Shown: positions 1 through 9,532, numbered from the stretch's first letter. The stretch: 64,000 nucleotides of DNA from an uncultured Hyphomicrobium sp. (GCF_902826555.1 NZ_CADEFI010000010.1:25032-89031), one strand, 5' to 3'. Translations and numbers: made by a program. The notes: a model not told the origin generated them from the letters alone.

Positions 1-1
1 G

Positions 2-232
2 CATCGGCATCCCTCGTCGGCCTTCATCTACGCGCGGGTGCTCGAGGGCGCTATCCGGAGCAAAGTGAACGAGGAGCCGGAGCACACGTATCAAGCCGGC
101 GAGAGCTGGACCGAGAAGCCCGGCGATCATCACCAGGTGAGCCACAACGCCAGCGACACCGCTCCGGCAAAGCTGCTGGCCATCTTCGTCGTCGATACGA
201 ACGACCGCAAGATCGTCATTCCCGACAAGTGA
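2..232 (+). CDS. Cupin domain protein, C-terminal part (cut by window start)
   Basis: The open frame runs in from the left edge with no start codon and stops with TGA at 230-232, giving the last 76 residues. It begins with a histidine-rich strand (HRHPSSAFIYARVLEG), has EHTYQAGESW and ends in a strand with LLAIFVVD, a pattern of small single-domain cupins in which the early histidines bind a metal. The substrate cannot be told from this fragment. The next gene is convergent (minus strand). Confidence 0.7.
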   Translation, partial: HRHPSSAFIYARVLEGAIRSKVNEEPEHTYQAGESWTEKPGDHHQVSHNASDTAPAKLLAIFVVDTNDRKIVIPDK

Positions 233-266
233 GGACGGCCTCCGGCGGTGGAGACGGCAGATACGC

Positions 267-677
267 TCAGGCGACGGCGAGGTTGACGAAGCCGTTGGCG
301 GCCAGGACGTGGTCCAGGGTCTTCTCGAGCATGTCGAGCTTGAACGGCTTCACGAGATAGCCGGTGGCGCCGGCAGCTTTGGCGGCCAGTATGTTCTCCG
401 GCTTCGACTCGGCCGTCACAAGCACGAACGGCGTGGCCTGCGTTTCAGGGTTGAGGCGCATCGCCTTCAGGAGATCGAAGCCGCTCATGCCGTCCATGTT
501 CCAATCCGACAGGATCAGGTCGTAGCGCTTGTAAGAAAGCTTCTCGAGCGCCTGCAATCCATTGGCGGCCTCGTCGATCTGCGCATAGCCGAGCTGGACG
601 AGAAGGCGGCGCATGATCTTGAGCATCACCTGCCGATCCTCGACGATCAGCAGCTCGAGCGTCTTTCTTCCGTCCAT
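267..677 (-). CDS. CheY-like single-domain response regulator
   Basis: This is a 136-residue stand-alone receiver domain with no output domain. The acidic pair is E13-D14 (IVED), the phospho-acceptor is D58 (LILSDWNMDG), the switch Thr is T88 (LVTAES) and the conserved Lys is K110 (LVKPF). Such proteins receive phosphate from a histidine kinase and act by protein contact, for example in chemotaxis or as phosphorelay intermediates. I chose the ATG at 677 because GGGGAAG lies about 5 bases upstream and the domain starts at once; an ATG at 722 with GAGAGAG upstream is possible and would add 15 residues. No kinase is adjacent, so the partner is unknown. Confidence 0.88.
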   Translation of the reverse strand: MDGRKTLELLIVEDRQVMLKIMRRLLVQLGYAQIDEAANGLQALEKLSYKRYDLILSDWNMDGMSGFDLLKAMRLNPETQATPFVLVTAESKPENILAAKAAGATGYLVKPFKLDMLEKTLDHVLAANGFVNLAVA

Positions 678-870
678 GTGCTTCCCCGCGAGCAGGAGCG
701 GTCCCTTTGTCGGGCCGATCATCGTGGTTGCTCTCTCTTCACCATTCCTGAGAGCGATTACTAAATCGTGTGTTCTCTGACTTTCGGATTCGAGTTGCAT
801 GCGCCTACGCGCCATGACGCAGGGGACGCGTACGCGCCGGCGGGGTAAACCCAAGCCCGAGAGGACGAAC

Positions 871-2046
871 ATGGCAACCGGCGGATACAGCGAAGAACGG
901 GCGGATGCGCACGCGACCGGGGGGCTCCCCTCCCGGCCGCAAGCGGCTTCGCGCGCCTACCGCATCCGACGGCTCGTCCGCTACACCGCCGTCAACCTCG
1001 TGAGTCTGGCCGTCGACTACGCCGTGTTTTTCTTCGTGATTTTTGCGCTGGCTGCTCCCGTCCTCGCCAGCGTCGCAGGCTATGCGGTCGCGTTCTCACT
1101 CAATTACAAGCTGTCGCGACTGTTCGTTTTCGGCAGCGACGGATCGCACAAGACCGAAAAGCGGTTGTTTTCGGAATTCATGGCCACCGGGCTGCTCGGG
1201 ATCCTGCTTACGGCCGCCGTCACGGGTGCCGGCGTCCATCTCGTGGGGCTCTCGCCGACTATCGCAAAGACGGCGGCTGTGCTCATCTGCTTCCTCGTGC
1301 TCTATGTCATCCGCAGCCGGCTGGTGTTCACCCGGATCGAGAGCCCATCTTCATCCCCATCTGGTGTCTCGATCGCTGCGATGCCCGTCCACCTCACATC
1401 CAAAAGCTTCGGGTCGCTCGCCGTGCGGGCGCCGCCAGCCGCGCCAGGCCAGCGCATCGGGTTGCTCGGAGGATCCTTCAATCCACCGCACCGGGCGCAC
1501 GTCGTCATCTCCGAGGCGGTGATGAAGCGGCTCGGGCTCGACGAGATCTGGTGGATCGTCACTCCCGGAAATCCGCTCAAGGCCCACAACGAGCTGGCGC
1601 CGCTCGCGGACAGGCTCGATGCGTGCCGGCGTCTCGTCACCAACCCGCGGATCAAAATCACCGCGTTCGAGGCCCGCCTCGGCAGCGCGGCAACCATCGT
1701 CACACTGTCGTTTCTGAAGCAGCGCTACAGGAGCGTGAATTTTGTCTGGATCATGGGCGGCGATAACCTGGCCGGCTTCCATCGCTGGGCGGCGTGGCGG
1801 CGCATCGCAGAGCTGATGCCGTTCGTGGTGGCGGATCGTCCGCAATGGAGGCTCAAGGCGCTCTCGGCTCCCGCGGCGCGGGCGCTCGCCCGTTTCCGTG
1901 TTCCAGACGACGAGGCGGGCACGCTGGCCCGAAAAACGGCTCCGGCGTGGTTGTATCTGACGCTCAGGCTGTCGCCCGAATCGTCGACCGAAATCAGGGC
2001 CAGCCGCTCCCGGTCTCCCGTTTTCCGTTCTGAACAGGCGGGTTAG
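871..2046 (+). CDS. nadD: GtrA-like membrane domain fused to nicotinate-nucleotide adenylyltransferase (NadD)
   Basis: One open frame of 391 residues encodes two unrelated domains. Residues about 30-155 are a GtrA/DPMS-type domain with four hydrophobic helices (AVDYAVFFFVIFAL, LGILLTAAVTG, TAAVLICFLVLYV). After a Ser/Pro linker, residues about 195-380 are NadD, which adenylylates nicotinate mononucleotide in NAD synthesis; the nucleotidyl-transferase motif is GGSFNPPHRAH and the C-terminal motif is SSTEIR. The start at 871 has GAGAGGAC upstream. An in-frame ATG at 1381 could start a free NadD, but it lacks a clear ribosome site, and no stop separates the domains. NadD is normally a separate protein of about 200 residues. 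The next genes, rsfS and rlmH, are its usual neighbours. Confidence 0.88.
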   Translation: MATGGYSEERADAHATGGLPSRPQAASRAYRIRRLVRYTAVNLVSLAVDYAVFFFVIFALAAPVLASVAGYAVAFSLNYKLSRLFVFGSDGSHKTEKRLFSEFMATGLLGILLTAAVTGAGVHLVGLSPTIAKTAAVLICFLVLYVIRSRLVFTRIESPSSSPSGVSIAAMPVHLTSKSFGSLAVRAPPAAPGQRIGLLGGSFNPPHRAHVVISEAVMKRLGLDEIWWIVTPGNPLKAHNELAPLADRLDACRRLVTNPRIKITAFEARLGSAATIVTLSFLKQRYRSVNFVWIMGGDNLAGFHRWAAWRRIAELMPFVVADRPQWRLKALSAPAARALARFRVPDDEAGTLARKTAPAWLYLTLRLSPESSTEIRASRSRSPVFRSEQAG

Positions 2047-2304
2047 CGGGAAAGCCGAAGGCAATTTTTCATTCTGAAGAACGGAACGGGGCGCCGGGGT
2101 GCGACAATCCGGACTCCTCCCTATTGCTGGAGCCCTACCGGACCGCTATCTTGATCGAGCCGACGGCGTCAATCAGCGCCGCGGTGGTGGGGAAGGCCGG
2201 CAAAATGTGCGGGTCGCCGGCGTCGCAAGACATCCCGCCTCGAGCCAAGTGGGCAAACAGGATGGCCTTACTGGTGCTGCAACGGAAAGGATATTCACCC
2301 AAAG

Positions 2305-2715
2305 ATGCGAACCGCCATTGAGGGCGCCCGCAAGGGTGCGCCTCCAGCCGAGATCGTGCCAGCGCACGCAAGCTCGGAGCCGATGCTCAAAAAGATCGTG
2401 CACTGGCTCGATGAAGCCAAGGCCGAGCAGATCGTAACCATCGATCTCAAAGGGAAATCGTCGATCGGCGATTTCATGGTGATCGCCACCGGGCGCTCGG
2501 ATCGCCACGTCGGTGCGGTTGCGGAGCAGCTTCGCAAGCATCTCAAGGATAACGGTGTCGGAACCGTCCGGGTCGAAGGTCTGGAGACCTGCGACTGGGT
2601 GTTGATCGATGCCGGTGACATCCTGGTTCACGTCTTCCGTGGCGAGGTTCGGGATTTCTACAATCTCGAGAAGATGTGGTCGGCCGCTCGTCCCGGCGAG
2701 CAGACGTCGCACTGA
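2305..2715 (+). CDS. rsfS: Ribosomal silencing factor RsfS
   Basis: The 136-residue protein belongs to the RsfS/DUF143 family, which binds ribosomal protein uL14 and blocks joining of the 30S and 50S subunits in starved cells. The conserved segment KAEQIVTIDLKGKSSIGDFM, the GRSDRH motif and the C-terminal HVF-x6-RDFYNLEKMW are all present. The ATG at 2305 gives a 26-residue N-terminal tail before the domain; an ATG at 2383 would give the core alone. It lies between nadD and rlmH, the order common in bacteria, and is probably cotranscribed with them. Confidence 0.92.
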   Translation: MRTAIEGARKGAPPAEIVPAHASSEPMLKKIVHWLDEAKAEQIVTIDLKGKSSIGDFMVIATGRSDRHVGAVAEQLRKHLKDNGVGTVRVEGLETCDWVLIDAGDILVHVFRGEVRDFYNLEKMWSAARPGEQTSH

Positions 2716-2811
2716 TTGGTGAGACCACTTGCGTGGTCTGGGCGGATTTAACGCCGGTCCGTGACGGCGCAGCTTGATTGTGCGTCGTCACGCAGTAGCT
2801 CGGGCGCTCCG

Positions 2812-3294
2812 ATGCGTCTTTCCATCGTCGCCGTGGGGCGCCTCAAGGATGGCCCCGAACGCGAGCTTTATCTCAAATATGCCAAGCGGATCGATGAAGC
2901 CGGGCGCGGTGTTGCGCTTGGTCCCCTCACCCTGTCCGAGCTGCCAGAGGCGCGACAGGCGAGCGCAAACCAGAGGCGCGCGGACGAAGCTGCCCGGCTC
3001 GTGACCGCTTCGGAGAGCGCCGATTTCGCGGTGCTTCTCGACGAGGGCGGCAAGACGTTCGGCAGCGAAGCTTTTGCGCGGCTGCTGGCGCAACGGCGCG
3101 ATGAAGGCCGACGCGCTATGGCTTTCCTGATCGGCGGACCGGACGGTCATGGGGACAGCGCACGCCAAAGGGCCAATTTCGTGCTTTCGCTCGGACCCAT
3201 GACCCTGCCGCACGGCTTGGCGCGCATCGTGCTGGCCGAGCAGCTCTACCGCTCGGCTACCATCCTCTCGGGTCATCCCTACCATCGGGCCTGA
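2812..3294 (+). CDS. rlmH: 23S rRNA (pseudouridine1915-N3)-methyltransferase RlmH
   Basis: This 160-residue SPOUT-class methyltransferase methylates pseudouridine 1915 in helix 69 of 23S rRNA using S-adenosylmethionine. It starts MRLSIVAVGRLK, carries the knot motif FLIGGPDGHG and ends in the diagnostic HPYHRA tail that forms part of the active site. Length matches the family (about 155-160). The frame is open upstream to a GTG at 2761, but the family start is the ATG at 2812. It follows rsfS by 96 bases. Confidence 0.95.
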   Translation: MRLSIVAVGRLKDGPERELYLKYAKRIDEAGRGVALGPLTLSELPEARQASANQRRADEAARLVTASESADFAVLLDEGGKTFGSEAFARLLAQRRDEGRRAMAFLIGGPDGHGDSARQRANFVLSLGPMTLPHGLARIVLAEQLYRSATILSGHPYHRA

Positions 3295-3511
3295 CAAATC
3301 CCGGCCGGCGCCGCATCTTGTCAAATTGCTGAACCAGGAGCGTTTTAGGTTCCTGGCGGGATGTGTCCTCAGACTGCTGCGATGACCGCTTTTTTGCGGG
3401 CTTTTCCGAAGGTTTCGGCGCGTGGACAGGTTAATGGGGAGGCCGGGCTCTGGACCGTCGCCGGTTCAGGCCCTATCACTTTTTTTAGTGGTTTGACCGG
3501 GAGGGGTAGGG

Positions 3512-4981
3512 ATGGCGGCTCAAGACGTTGCAGCGCCGGGTTCGCTCGCTCCCGCCGACGCTTCTGTGTTCGCGATGCCGGCCAAGGATCTGGTGCAGCC
3601 GGATACGGCGCGCCCGCGCGAGCGCTTTATTCCCGTGACGACGTACGCGCTGATCGACCGTCTGACGGCGCCGCAGACTTGGCCCGGCGGCCAAGCGCGC
3701 GCGGCACGGCGCTTCTTCCGCTACCTCGAATACTGGCGTCGCCAGCAGCATGGCGTGGGCCTCGCCAACCTTCTGCAGGCTTATGAGACTTTCAGCCCCG
3801 ACAGCGATCTCCTGATCACGCGGACGTTCACGCCGGACGAGCGGGCGACGCTGCAGAAGCGCGTCGTGCACGAGGTCGCGGGGATCCTGAAGCAAGCCAA
3901 CTACGTGCGCATCGACCCCACGGACGTGCAATTGATCCTGACCAAGGAGTCGCATTACGGGCTCGATCTGCACGTCGACTTCACGGCGTTCGAGGAAATC
4001 CTGATCTACTACCGCGGCGCATCCAGCCGGCGCGACCAGCGCCGCTCCTTCCGCAAATTCATGCGCAAGGAAGAGTTCGACGTGCCGATTTTCCAACGGC
4101 TGTTCCTGCTGTTCAAGCTCAAGCCCTTCGAAACACGCGTTCTCGAGCTGATGAAAGAGCAGCGAATACCGCGCCGCGAGGCCGAGAAGCTCGTGCGCAA
4201 CCTGCGCGCCATGATTCCGGCCGAGGTCAACGAGAGCAACATCTACCTCAAGCTGTTCAAGAACATCCCGCGCAGCGACGTGGAGATGGTGTTTCCCAAC
4301 ACGCGCGTGAAATTCCGGCTGTTGGACAAGCTTCGGCTCGGGCTCACGGCCAGCGGCGGCATCGGCATGGGCGTCGCCGGGGCCGCAGGCAAGCTCGCCC
4401 TCATTGCCAGCAATCCGATCGCGGCGGCCGGCGCCGTGCTCGGCCTCGGCGGTGTCGCGTTCCGCCAGGGCATGAACTTCCTGAACCAGCGGCAGCGCTA
4501 CATGGTCGTCATGGCGCAGAACCTCTACTTTCACGCCATGGCCGACAATCGCGGGGTGCTGATCAAGCTCGCCGACCGTGCGGCCGAGGAGGACGTCAAA
4601 GAGGAGATGCTGCTCTACAGCGTGCTGGCCAAGGAAAGCGCCAAGCATTCGGATCTCCCGGCCATCGACGCGGCCATCGAGCAGTATCTGCAGACGAGCT
4701 TCGGTGTGTCCGTCGATTTCGATCTCGAGGATGCACTCGGCCGGCTGATCGCGGACGGACTGGTGAAGCAGGATGCCGACGGCAACTTGCGTACTCTCGG
4801 ACCGGCGGCGGCGGCCCAGCACCTCGATGCGCAATGGGACGTGTTTCTCGATAATCTGCCGGATCCTACCGGCGACGAGGGAACGGAAGTGGACAGCACC
4901 GTGGTCGCGGAGCAGGCGTCGGCGGACCCCATCCCGGTTGCCGAAACCGCCGCTGACAGCCCCGCCCCGCAGCAAGCCTGA
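3512..4981 (+). CDS. DUF3754-type (TMEM143-like) membrane protein
   Basis: The 489-residue protein has an N-terminal segment with RERFIPVTTYALIDRL, a long soluble central part (FEEILIYYRG, FKLKPFETRVLELMK), and two adjacent hydrophobic helices near residues 285-325 (IGMGVAGAAGKLALI, AAAGAVLGLGGVAF), followed by a C-terminal soluble part and a low-complexity acidic tail. This layout resembles the DUF3754/TMEM143 family, whose function is unknown. The start has GGGAGGGG just upstream. It is followed 73 bases later by prmA on the same strand. The family assignment is from memory of the pattern and is the least certain point. Confidence 0.72.
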   Translation: MAAQDVAAPGSLAPADASVFAMPAKDLVQPDTARPRERFIPVTTYALIDRLTAPQTWPGGQARAARRFFRYLEYWRRQQHGVGLANLLQAYETFSPDSDLLITRTFTPDERATLQKRVVHEVAGILKQANYVRIDPTDVQLILTKESHYGLDLHVDFTAFEEILIYYRGASSRRDQRRSFRKFMRKEEFDVPIFQRLFLLFKLKPFETRVLELMKEQRIPRREAEKLVRNLRAMIPAEVNESNIYLKLFKNIPRSDVEMVFPNTRVKFRLLDKLRLGLTASGGIGMGVAGAAGKLALIASNPIAAAGAVLGLGGVAFRQGMNFLNQRQRYMVVMAQNLYFHAMADNRGVLIKLADRAAEEDVKEEMLLYSVLAKESAKHSDLPAIDAAIEQYLQTSFGVSVDFDLEDALGRLIADGLVKQDADGNLRTLGPAAAAQHLDAQWDVFLDNLPDPTGDEGTEVDSTVVAEQASADPIPVAETAADSPAPQQA

Positions 4982-5054
4982 CGTTCCGCCGGCATTGCGC
5001 TATGGTGCGGCGCCTGCGGCCCGACACCGGCCGTTTTTCCCTGTCTCTCTCGAT

Positions 5055-5963
5055 ATGGACGACATGACCCCTCACAAGCTGATCGCCGAGGTGGAGGACC
5101 GCGGATACGCCATGCGTATCGCGGGCGCTCTGCAGGATCTCATCGAGCCGCCGCCGGATGCGCTCACGGTGTTCGAGGACAAGCAGGGGCACGACGAGGG
5201 CGCGTCCGTGCTCTGGCGCATCGAGGCGTATTTCTCCGAACCGCGCGTGCCGCATGCGCTCCAGGCCGAGCTCGGAGAGCTGCTAGACGAGCCTGTGCCA
5301 GAATTCCTCTCCGCCGACATTCCGGATCTCAATTGGGTTGCGCTTTCCCAAGCCGCGCTGCCTCCAGTGCGCGCGGGCCGCTTCTCCGTGCACGGCGCGC
5401 ACGACCGGGATCGCGTGCCTCAGGGGCCGAACGCCATCCTGATCGAGGCAGGCGAGGCCTTCGGGACGGCGCATCACGCGACGACGTTCGGCTGCCTCGT
5501 GGCGCTCGACCGGCTCACCGAGGAACGGCGCTTCAAGCGCATCCTGGATCTCGGCTGCGGCTCCGGCATTCTGGCCATCGCGGCGGCCCGCTCGTGCCCG
5601 CGGGCCTCCGTGCACGGGGTCGACATCGACCCGCAGTCGGTCGTGGTCGCACGCGAGAACGCGGCTGTGAACAGAGTGGCGGCACATATCACCTTCGTGG
5701 CCGGCGCCGGTGTATCGGCGCCTCAGATCCGCGCCGCGGCGCCCTTCGACCTCATCCTCGCAAACATCCTGGCGGCGCCGCTGATCTCGCTCGCGCCCGA
5801 CGTCCGGCGCGCCGCCAAGGACGGTGCGGCTGTCATTCTCTCGGGGCTGCTGACGCGGGAGGCTCCGCGCGTGCTGGCCGCCTATCGGGCCCAGGGTTTC
5901 GCGCTTTCTTCGCATAGACGCAACGATGGCTGGTCGACGCTCACGCTCTACAAGCGCTCCTAG
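5055..5963 (+). CDS. prmA: Ribosomal protein L11 methyltransferase PrmA
   Basis: The 302-residue enzyme trimethylates several amino groups of ribosomal protein L11 using S-adenosylmethionine. The SAM-binding motif LDLGCGSGILAIAAA, the GVDIDPQSV strand and the NILAAPL active-site motif (usually NILANPL) are visible, preceded by EAFGTAHHATT, which is typical of PrmA. The frame is open upstream, but the ATG at 5055 (MDDMTPHK) gives the family length; another ATG lies at 5064. The next gene starts 19 bases downstream. Confidence 0.93.
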   Translation: MDDMTPHKLIAEVEDRGYAMRIAGALQDLIEPPPDALTVFEDKQGHDEGASVLWRIEAYFSEPRVPHALQAELGELLDEPVPEFLSADIPDLNWVALSQAALPPVRAGRFSVHGAHDRDRVPQGPNAILIEAGEAFGTAHHATTFGCLVALDRLTEERRFKRILDLGCGSGILAIAAARSCPRASVHGVDIDPQSVVVARENAAVNRVAAHITFVAGAGVSAPQIRAAAPFDLILANILAAPLISLAPDVRRAAKDGAAVILSGLLTREAPRVLAAYRAQGFALSSHRRNDGWSTLTLYKRS

Positions 5964-5982
5964 ACTGACTTCAGGGGTCTCC

Positions 5983-7794
5983 ATGTTTCAGACGTTCAAC
6001 GCGCCGTCCGATGCTTCCGCTGTTCCGGAGCGGATCAAGAAGCTGCGTGCGCTGCTCGCCGACGAAGGCGTGCAGGCGCTCCTGCAGCCGCGCGGCGACG
6101 AGCACCAGGGTGAATACGTGGCTCCATGCTCGGAGCGCCTGCGGTGGCTCACCGGCTTTTCTGGAAGTGCGGGTCTCGCGGCGGTGACGAAGCGGCATGC
6201 GGGGCTGTTCGTCGACGGACGCTACACCGTGCAGGCGCGCTCCGAATGCGGCGGCGGGCTGTTCGAGTTTCCGGGCATGGGCCACGCGGCGCTGGTGTCC
6301 TGGCTCAAGGAAAAACTCAGGAGCGGCGACGTGGTCGGGTTCGATCCCTGGCTGCATACCGTCTCCGACATCGAGGGGCTGCGTGGGAAGCTCGCCGCTT
6401 ACGGCATCACGCTGAAGCCGACGCGACGCAATCTTATCGACAGGATCTGGGGCAAGGATCGTCCCGGGCCGCCGGATGGCCCCGTGGTTGCGCATCCGGT
6501 CAAGTATTCGGGGCGATCGGCCGAGACCAAGATCTCGACGGTGCAGAAGAGCCTCAAGGAGGCCGGGCAGGATGCCGTCATTCTCACGGCTCCCGACTCC
6601 CTATGCTGGCTGTTCAACATTCGCGGGCGCGACGTGGCGCACAATCCCGTGGTGCTTGCGTTCGCCGTCGTGCCTGTCACAGGCAAGCCCGAGTTGTTCG
6701 TCGCCGCAGAGAAGGTGACGCGAGAGGCTCTCGCCCAGCTCGACGGCCTGGTCAAGATCTCACCGCCCGCCGCGCTCAAGGAGCGTGTGGCAGCGTTGCG
6801 CAAGGCCGGCAAACGCGTGCGCCTCGACTTCGACCGGGCAGCCTGGTGGCTTCACCGCGCGCTCGGAAAGAGTGCCGTGCGCGGCGCCGACCCTTGCGTT
6901 CCCTTGAAGGCGATCAAGAACGCGACCGAGATCAAGGGCGCACGCATCGCACACGTGCGCGACGGAGCGGCGGTGGCGAGATTTCTGGCCTGGCTCGACG
7001 GCGCGATTGCGGGCGGCGCCAATATCGACGAGATCGGCGCGGTGCGCGCGCTCGAGGAGCAGCGTGCGGGCAGCCAAGCCCTGAAGGAGATCTCTTTCGA
7101 CACCATCTCGGGGAGCGGGCCGAACGGCGCGATCGTGCATTACCGCGTGACGGAGGCGACCAACCGCCAGCTCGCGCCGGGGGAGCTGTTCCTGCTCGAC
7201 TCGGGAGCCCAGTATCTCGAAGGGACAACCGACATTACGCGCACGATCGCCATCGGCACGCCGACGCAGGAGATGCGGGAGCGATTCACGCTCGTCCTCA
7301 AGGGGCATATCGCCATCGCCACGGCGCGCTTTCCGAAAGGCACGCGCGGTATCGATCTCGATCCTTTCGCGCGACGCGCGCTGTGGGCGCACGGCCTCGA
7401 CTACAGCCACGGCACCGGGCACGGCGTCGGCAGCTATCTCTCGGTCCACGAGGGGCCGCAATCCATCTCGCGCGGCGGCATGGCGGAAATCGAGCCGGGC
7501 ATGATCATCTCCAACGAGCCGGGCTACTACAAGGAAGGCGCCTACGGCATCCGCATCGAGAACCTTGTACTCGCCACCGAGCCCGCAACGCCGGCCGGCG
7601 GTGACCGCGACATGCTCGGCTTCGAGACGCTGACGCTGGTGCCGATCGATCGCCGGCTCATCGTCAAGGAGTTGCTGACACCCGACGAGACGCGGTGGAT
7701 CGATACGTATCATGCCACGGTCGCCGCGGTGATCGGACCCGAACTCGATGCGCCGACGCGGCGCTGGCTGGACACGGCGACAAAACCGCTCTGA
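5983..7794 (+). CDS. Aminopeptidase P family (M24B) Xaa-Pro aminopeptidase, long form
   Basis: The 603-residue protein is a three-domain aminopeptidase P. Two creatinase-type N-terminal domains (about 1-300) precede an M24 catalytic domain (about 310-540) and a short C-terminal extension (TLVPIDRRLI). Metal ligands can be read: two Asp in LLDSG and TDITRT, His in HGTGHGVG, Glu in SNEPGYY and Glu in IRIEN. It should remove an N-terminal residue preceding proline, in the cytoplasm. The start has AGGGG seven bases upstream. It probably forms a unit with prmA. Confidence 0.92.
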   Translation: MFQTFNAPSDASAVPERIKKLRALLADEGVQALLQPRGDEHQGEYVAPCSERLRWLTGFSGSAGLAAVTKRHAGLFVDGRYTVQARSECGGGLFEFPGMGHAALVSWLKEKLRSGDVVGFDPWLHTVSDIEGLRGKLAAYGITLKPTRRNLIDRIWGKDRPGPPDGPVVAHPVKYSGRSAETKISTVQKSLKEAGQDAVILTAPDSLCWLFNIRGRDVAHNPVVLAFAVVPVTGKPELFVAAEKVTREALAQLDGLVKISPPAALKERVAALRKAGKRVRLDFDRAAWWLHRALGKSAVRGADPCVPLKAIKNATEIKGARIAHVRDGAAVARFLAWLDGAIAGGANIDEIGAVRALEEQRAGSQALKEISFDTISGSGPNGAIVHYRVTEATNRQLAPGELFLLDSGAQYLEGTTDITRTIAIGTPTQEMRERFTLVLKGHIAIATARFPKGTRGIDLDPFARRALWAHGLDYSHGTGHGVGSYLSVHEGPQSISRGGMAEIEPGMIISNEPGYYKEGAYGIRIENLVLATEPATPAGGDRDMLGFETLTLVPIDRRLIVKELLTPDETRWIDTYHATVAAVIGPELDAPTRRWLDTATKPL

Positions 7795-8074
7795 CACCTT
7801 CTCCATTCTCGAAAAAATAGAACGAGTTTCTCGGAGAAACAGAACGAGAAACGCCCGCATTTCCGCGCATTGGCGCAGCGCGGAGACGGCATCTGTCGCT
7901 GCTACATCCCATTTTCTTCATTTTCTTCAAGGCTTCACGCCGAAATTCTATTATCATTTATCAACTCTGATTCGGGCATGCCGCGGCCCAGCGCTGCATA
8001 GCCCGTTTGCCACAGCGATCGTGCGCCACGCGTACGGCGGCGATTTCGGCTGCAACACAACTTTGGGGCGTTTC

Positions 8075-9340
8075 ATGACCGCGAGCAGCACTCTGCCCGC
8101 TCCAAACCTCATGCCCTTGATGCGCTACCGCGATCTCGCGGAGGCCATGGGCTGGCTCGAGCAGGCATTCGGTTTCGAAAAGCAGATCGCCGTCTCCGAC
8201 AGCGACGGCGCCGTCATCTATGGGCAGATGATCTATCGCGGCAGCCTGCTCATGATGGGAGCCGTACGCGATACCGATCTCGACAAGCTCATGCGCCAGC
8301 CGGACGAGGTTGGGGGCATCGAGACGCAGAGCTGCTATCTGGTGGTCGAGGACGCGGACGCTCACTACGCGCATGCGCAAGAGTCCGGCGCGGAAATCGT
8401 GCTCGAGCTCAAGAGCGATGGGCTCGGGCGGCGCGGCTATTCCTGCCGCGATCCGCAAGGGCACATCTGGAACTTCGGCACCTACAATCCGGCCAAGGGC
8501 CTGACCCTCACGGCCGCCCCGCAGGCGGATGAGGTTGCATCGCCGTCGAAGGCGCCGCGCCGCAGCCGGCGCATGCTCATGAGCCTTGCCGGGCTTCTGC
8601 TTGCTCTCGGCGGCACCTGCTGGGCGTTCGGGGACAAGATCCAGGCCGATCTCTCGCACCGGATCGCGGACGCAGCCGGACAGCGGTCGGCTCAGGATGC
8701 CGAGCGCGCTTACGCGGAGCTCGTGCGCGTGCGGGGTGAGAAGCGGAAGGCCGAAGAGGCCGCGGCTCTTTCCGCCAAGGCGCTCGAGGGCGAGCGTCAG
8801 CGCCGGATTGCGCTCGAGGCCAGGTCTGGATCCTCGGGTGACAAGCTGACAGAGGCCGAAGGGGCACGGCACGCCGCAGAGGCGGCCGTCGCTACACTCC
8901 GAGAAGAGCTCCGGCGCAAGCAGGAGGCTCTCGACGCCGCCATCGAAGCCAAGCGCGTGAGCGAGGAAAAGCTCGCCGTGAAGTCCGCTTCCGCCGAACC
9001 GAAGGCGCAGGCAAGCCCGCCGGTTGCCCTGGCAGCGGAGGACAAGGGCAGCACGCAAGCCCGCAACAACGAGATCGAGACCTCCGCCACGCAGCCTGCG
9101 TCGGACGATGACAGCGTGCGCGCGGCGGCGAAAGCCGGCGCGGCGGACGGCAAGGATGGCAAGGACGAGGCGCGTGCGCCCCAGTCGAGCCAATCCAAGA
9201 CCGCCCGCCCGGCGCGCACGACACAGAAGAGCAAGGGCTCGGCAGGCAGCGGCCGGCGTGGGTATCCCGAGTACGCGGTCGAGGTCGGGCACGTCTGGCC
9301 TTATAGTGGCTGGTCAAAAAGAACTACGTCTCCTCAGTAG
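8075..9340 (+). CDS. VOC/glyoxalase-fold domain fused to membrane helix and coiled coil
   Basis: The 421-residue protein starts with a PhnB-like VOC domain (about 10-145; MPLMRYRDLAEAMGWLEQAF, DPQGHIWNFGTYNP), then a basic patch and one membrane helix at about 170-188 (MSLAGLLLALGGTCWAFG), a long Glu/Arg/Ala-rich coiled coil (about 195-310) and an Ala/Ser/Lys-rich tail. The VOC domain is predicted to face the cytoplasm and the coiled coil the periplasm. The function is unknown. The ATG at 8075 has GGGGCG upstream. The 280-base gap before it carries a GTTTCT-CGG-AGAAAC hairpin flanked by AGAACGAG repeats, and nothing else I recognise. Confidence 0.7.
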   Translation: MTASSTLPAPNLMPLMRYRDLAEAMGWLEQAFGFEKQIAVSDSDGAVIYGQMIYRGSLLMMGAVRDTDLDKLMRQPDEVGGIETQSCYLVVEDADAHYAHAQESGAEIVLELKSDGLGRRGYSCRDPQGHIWNFGTYNPAKGLTLTAAPQADEVASPSKAPRRSRRMLMSLAGLLLALGGTCWAFGDKIQADLSHRIADAAGQRSAQDAERAYAELVRVRGEKRKAEEAAALSAKALEGERQRRIALEARSGSSGDKLTEAEGARHAAEAAVATLREELRRKQEALDAAIEAKRVSEEKLAVKSASAEPKAQASPPVALAAEDKGSTQARNNEIETSATQPASDDDSVRAAAKAGAADGKDGKDEARAPQSSQSKTARPARTTQKSKGSAGSGRRGYPEYAVEVGHVWPYSGWSKRTTSPQ

Positions 9341-9532
9341 CTTACCTCTATTTTCGCGCCTATTTTCTCACCTGTTCCCGCCGGAACAGCCCGCGCGATC
9401 TTTCTCCGCCACATTGCGTCTCGGATAGGTTGCAGCGGCTGGCCGACAGGCTTCCACTGTGGCCGGATTAGACCCGTCCGCACACGCCGGACGTCAGCCA
9501 TGTGGACCAAGAAAGAAGGAAGGGGCGCGGCC

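Noticed and set aside
7810-7860. GTTTCT-CGG-AGAAAC hairpin after the aminopeptidase gene considered as a terminator
   Set aside because: The stem is short, A/T-rich and not followed by a T-run.
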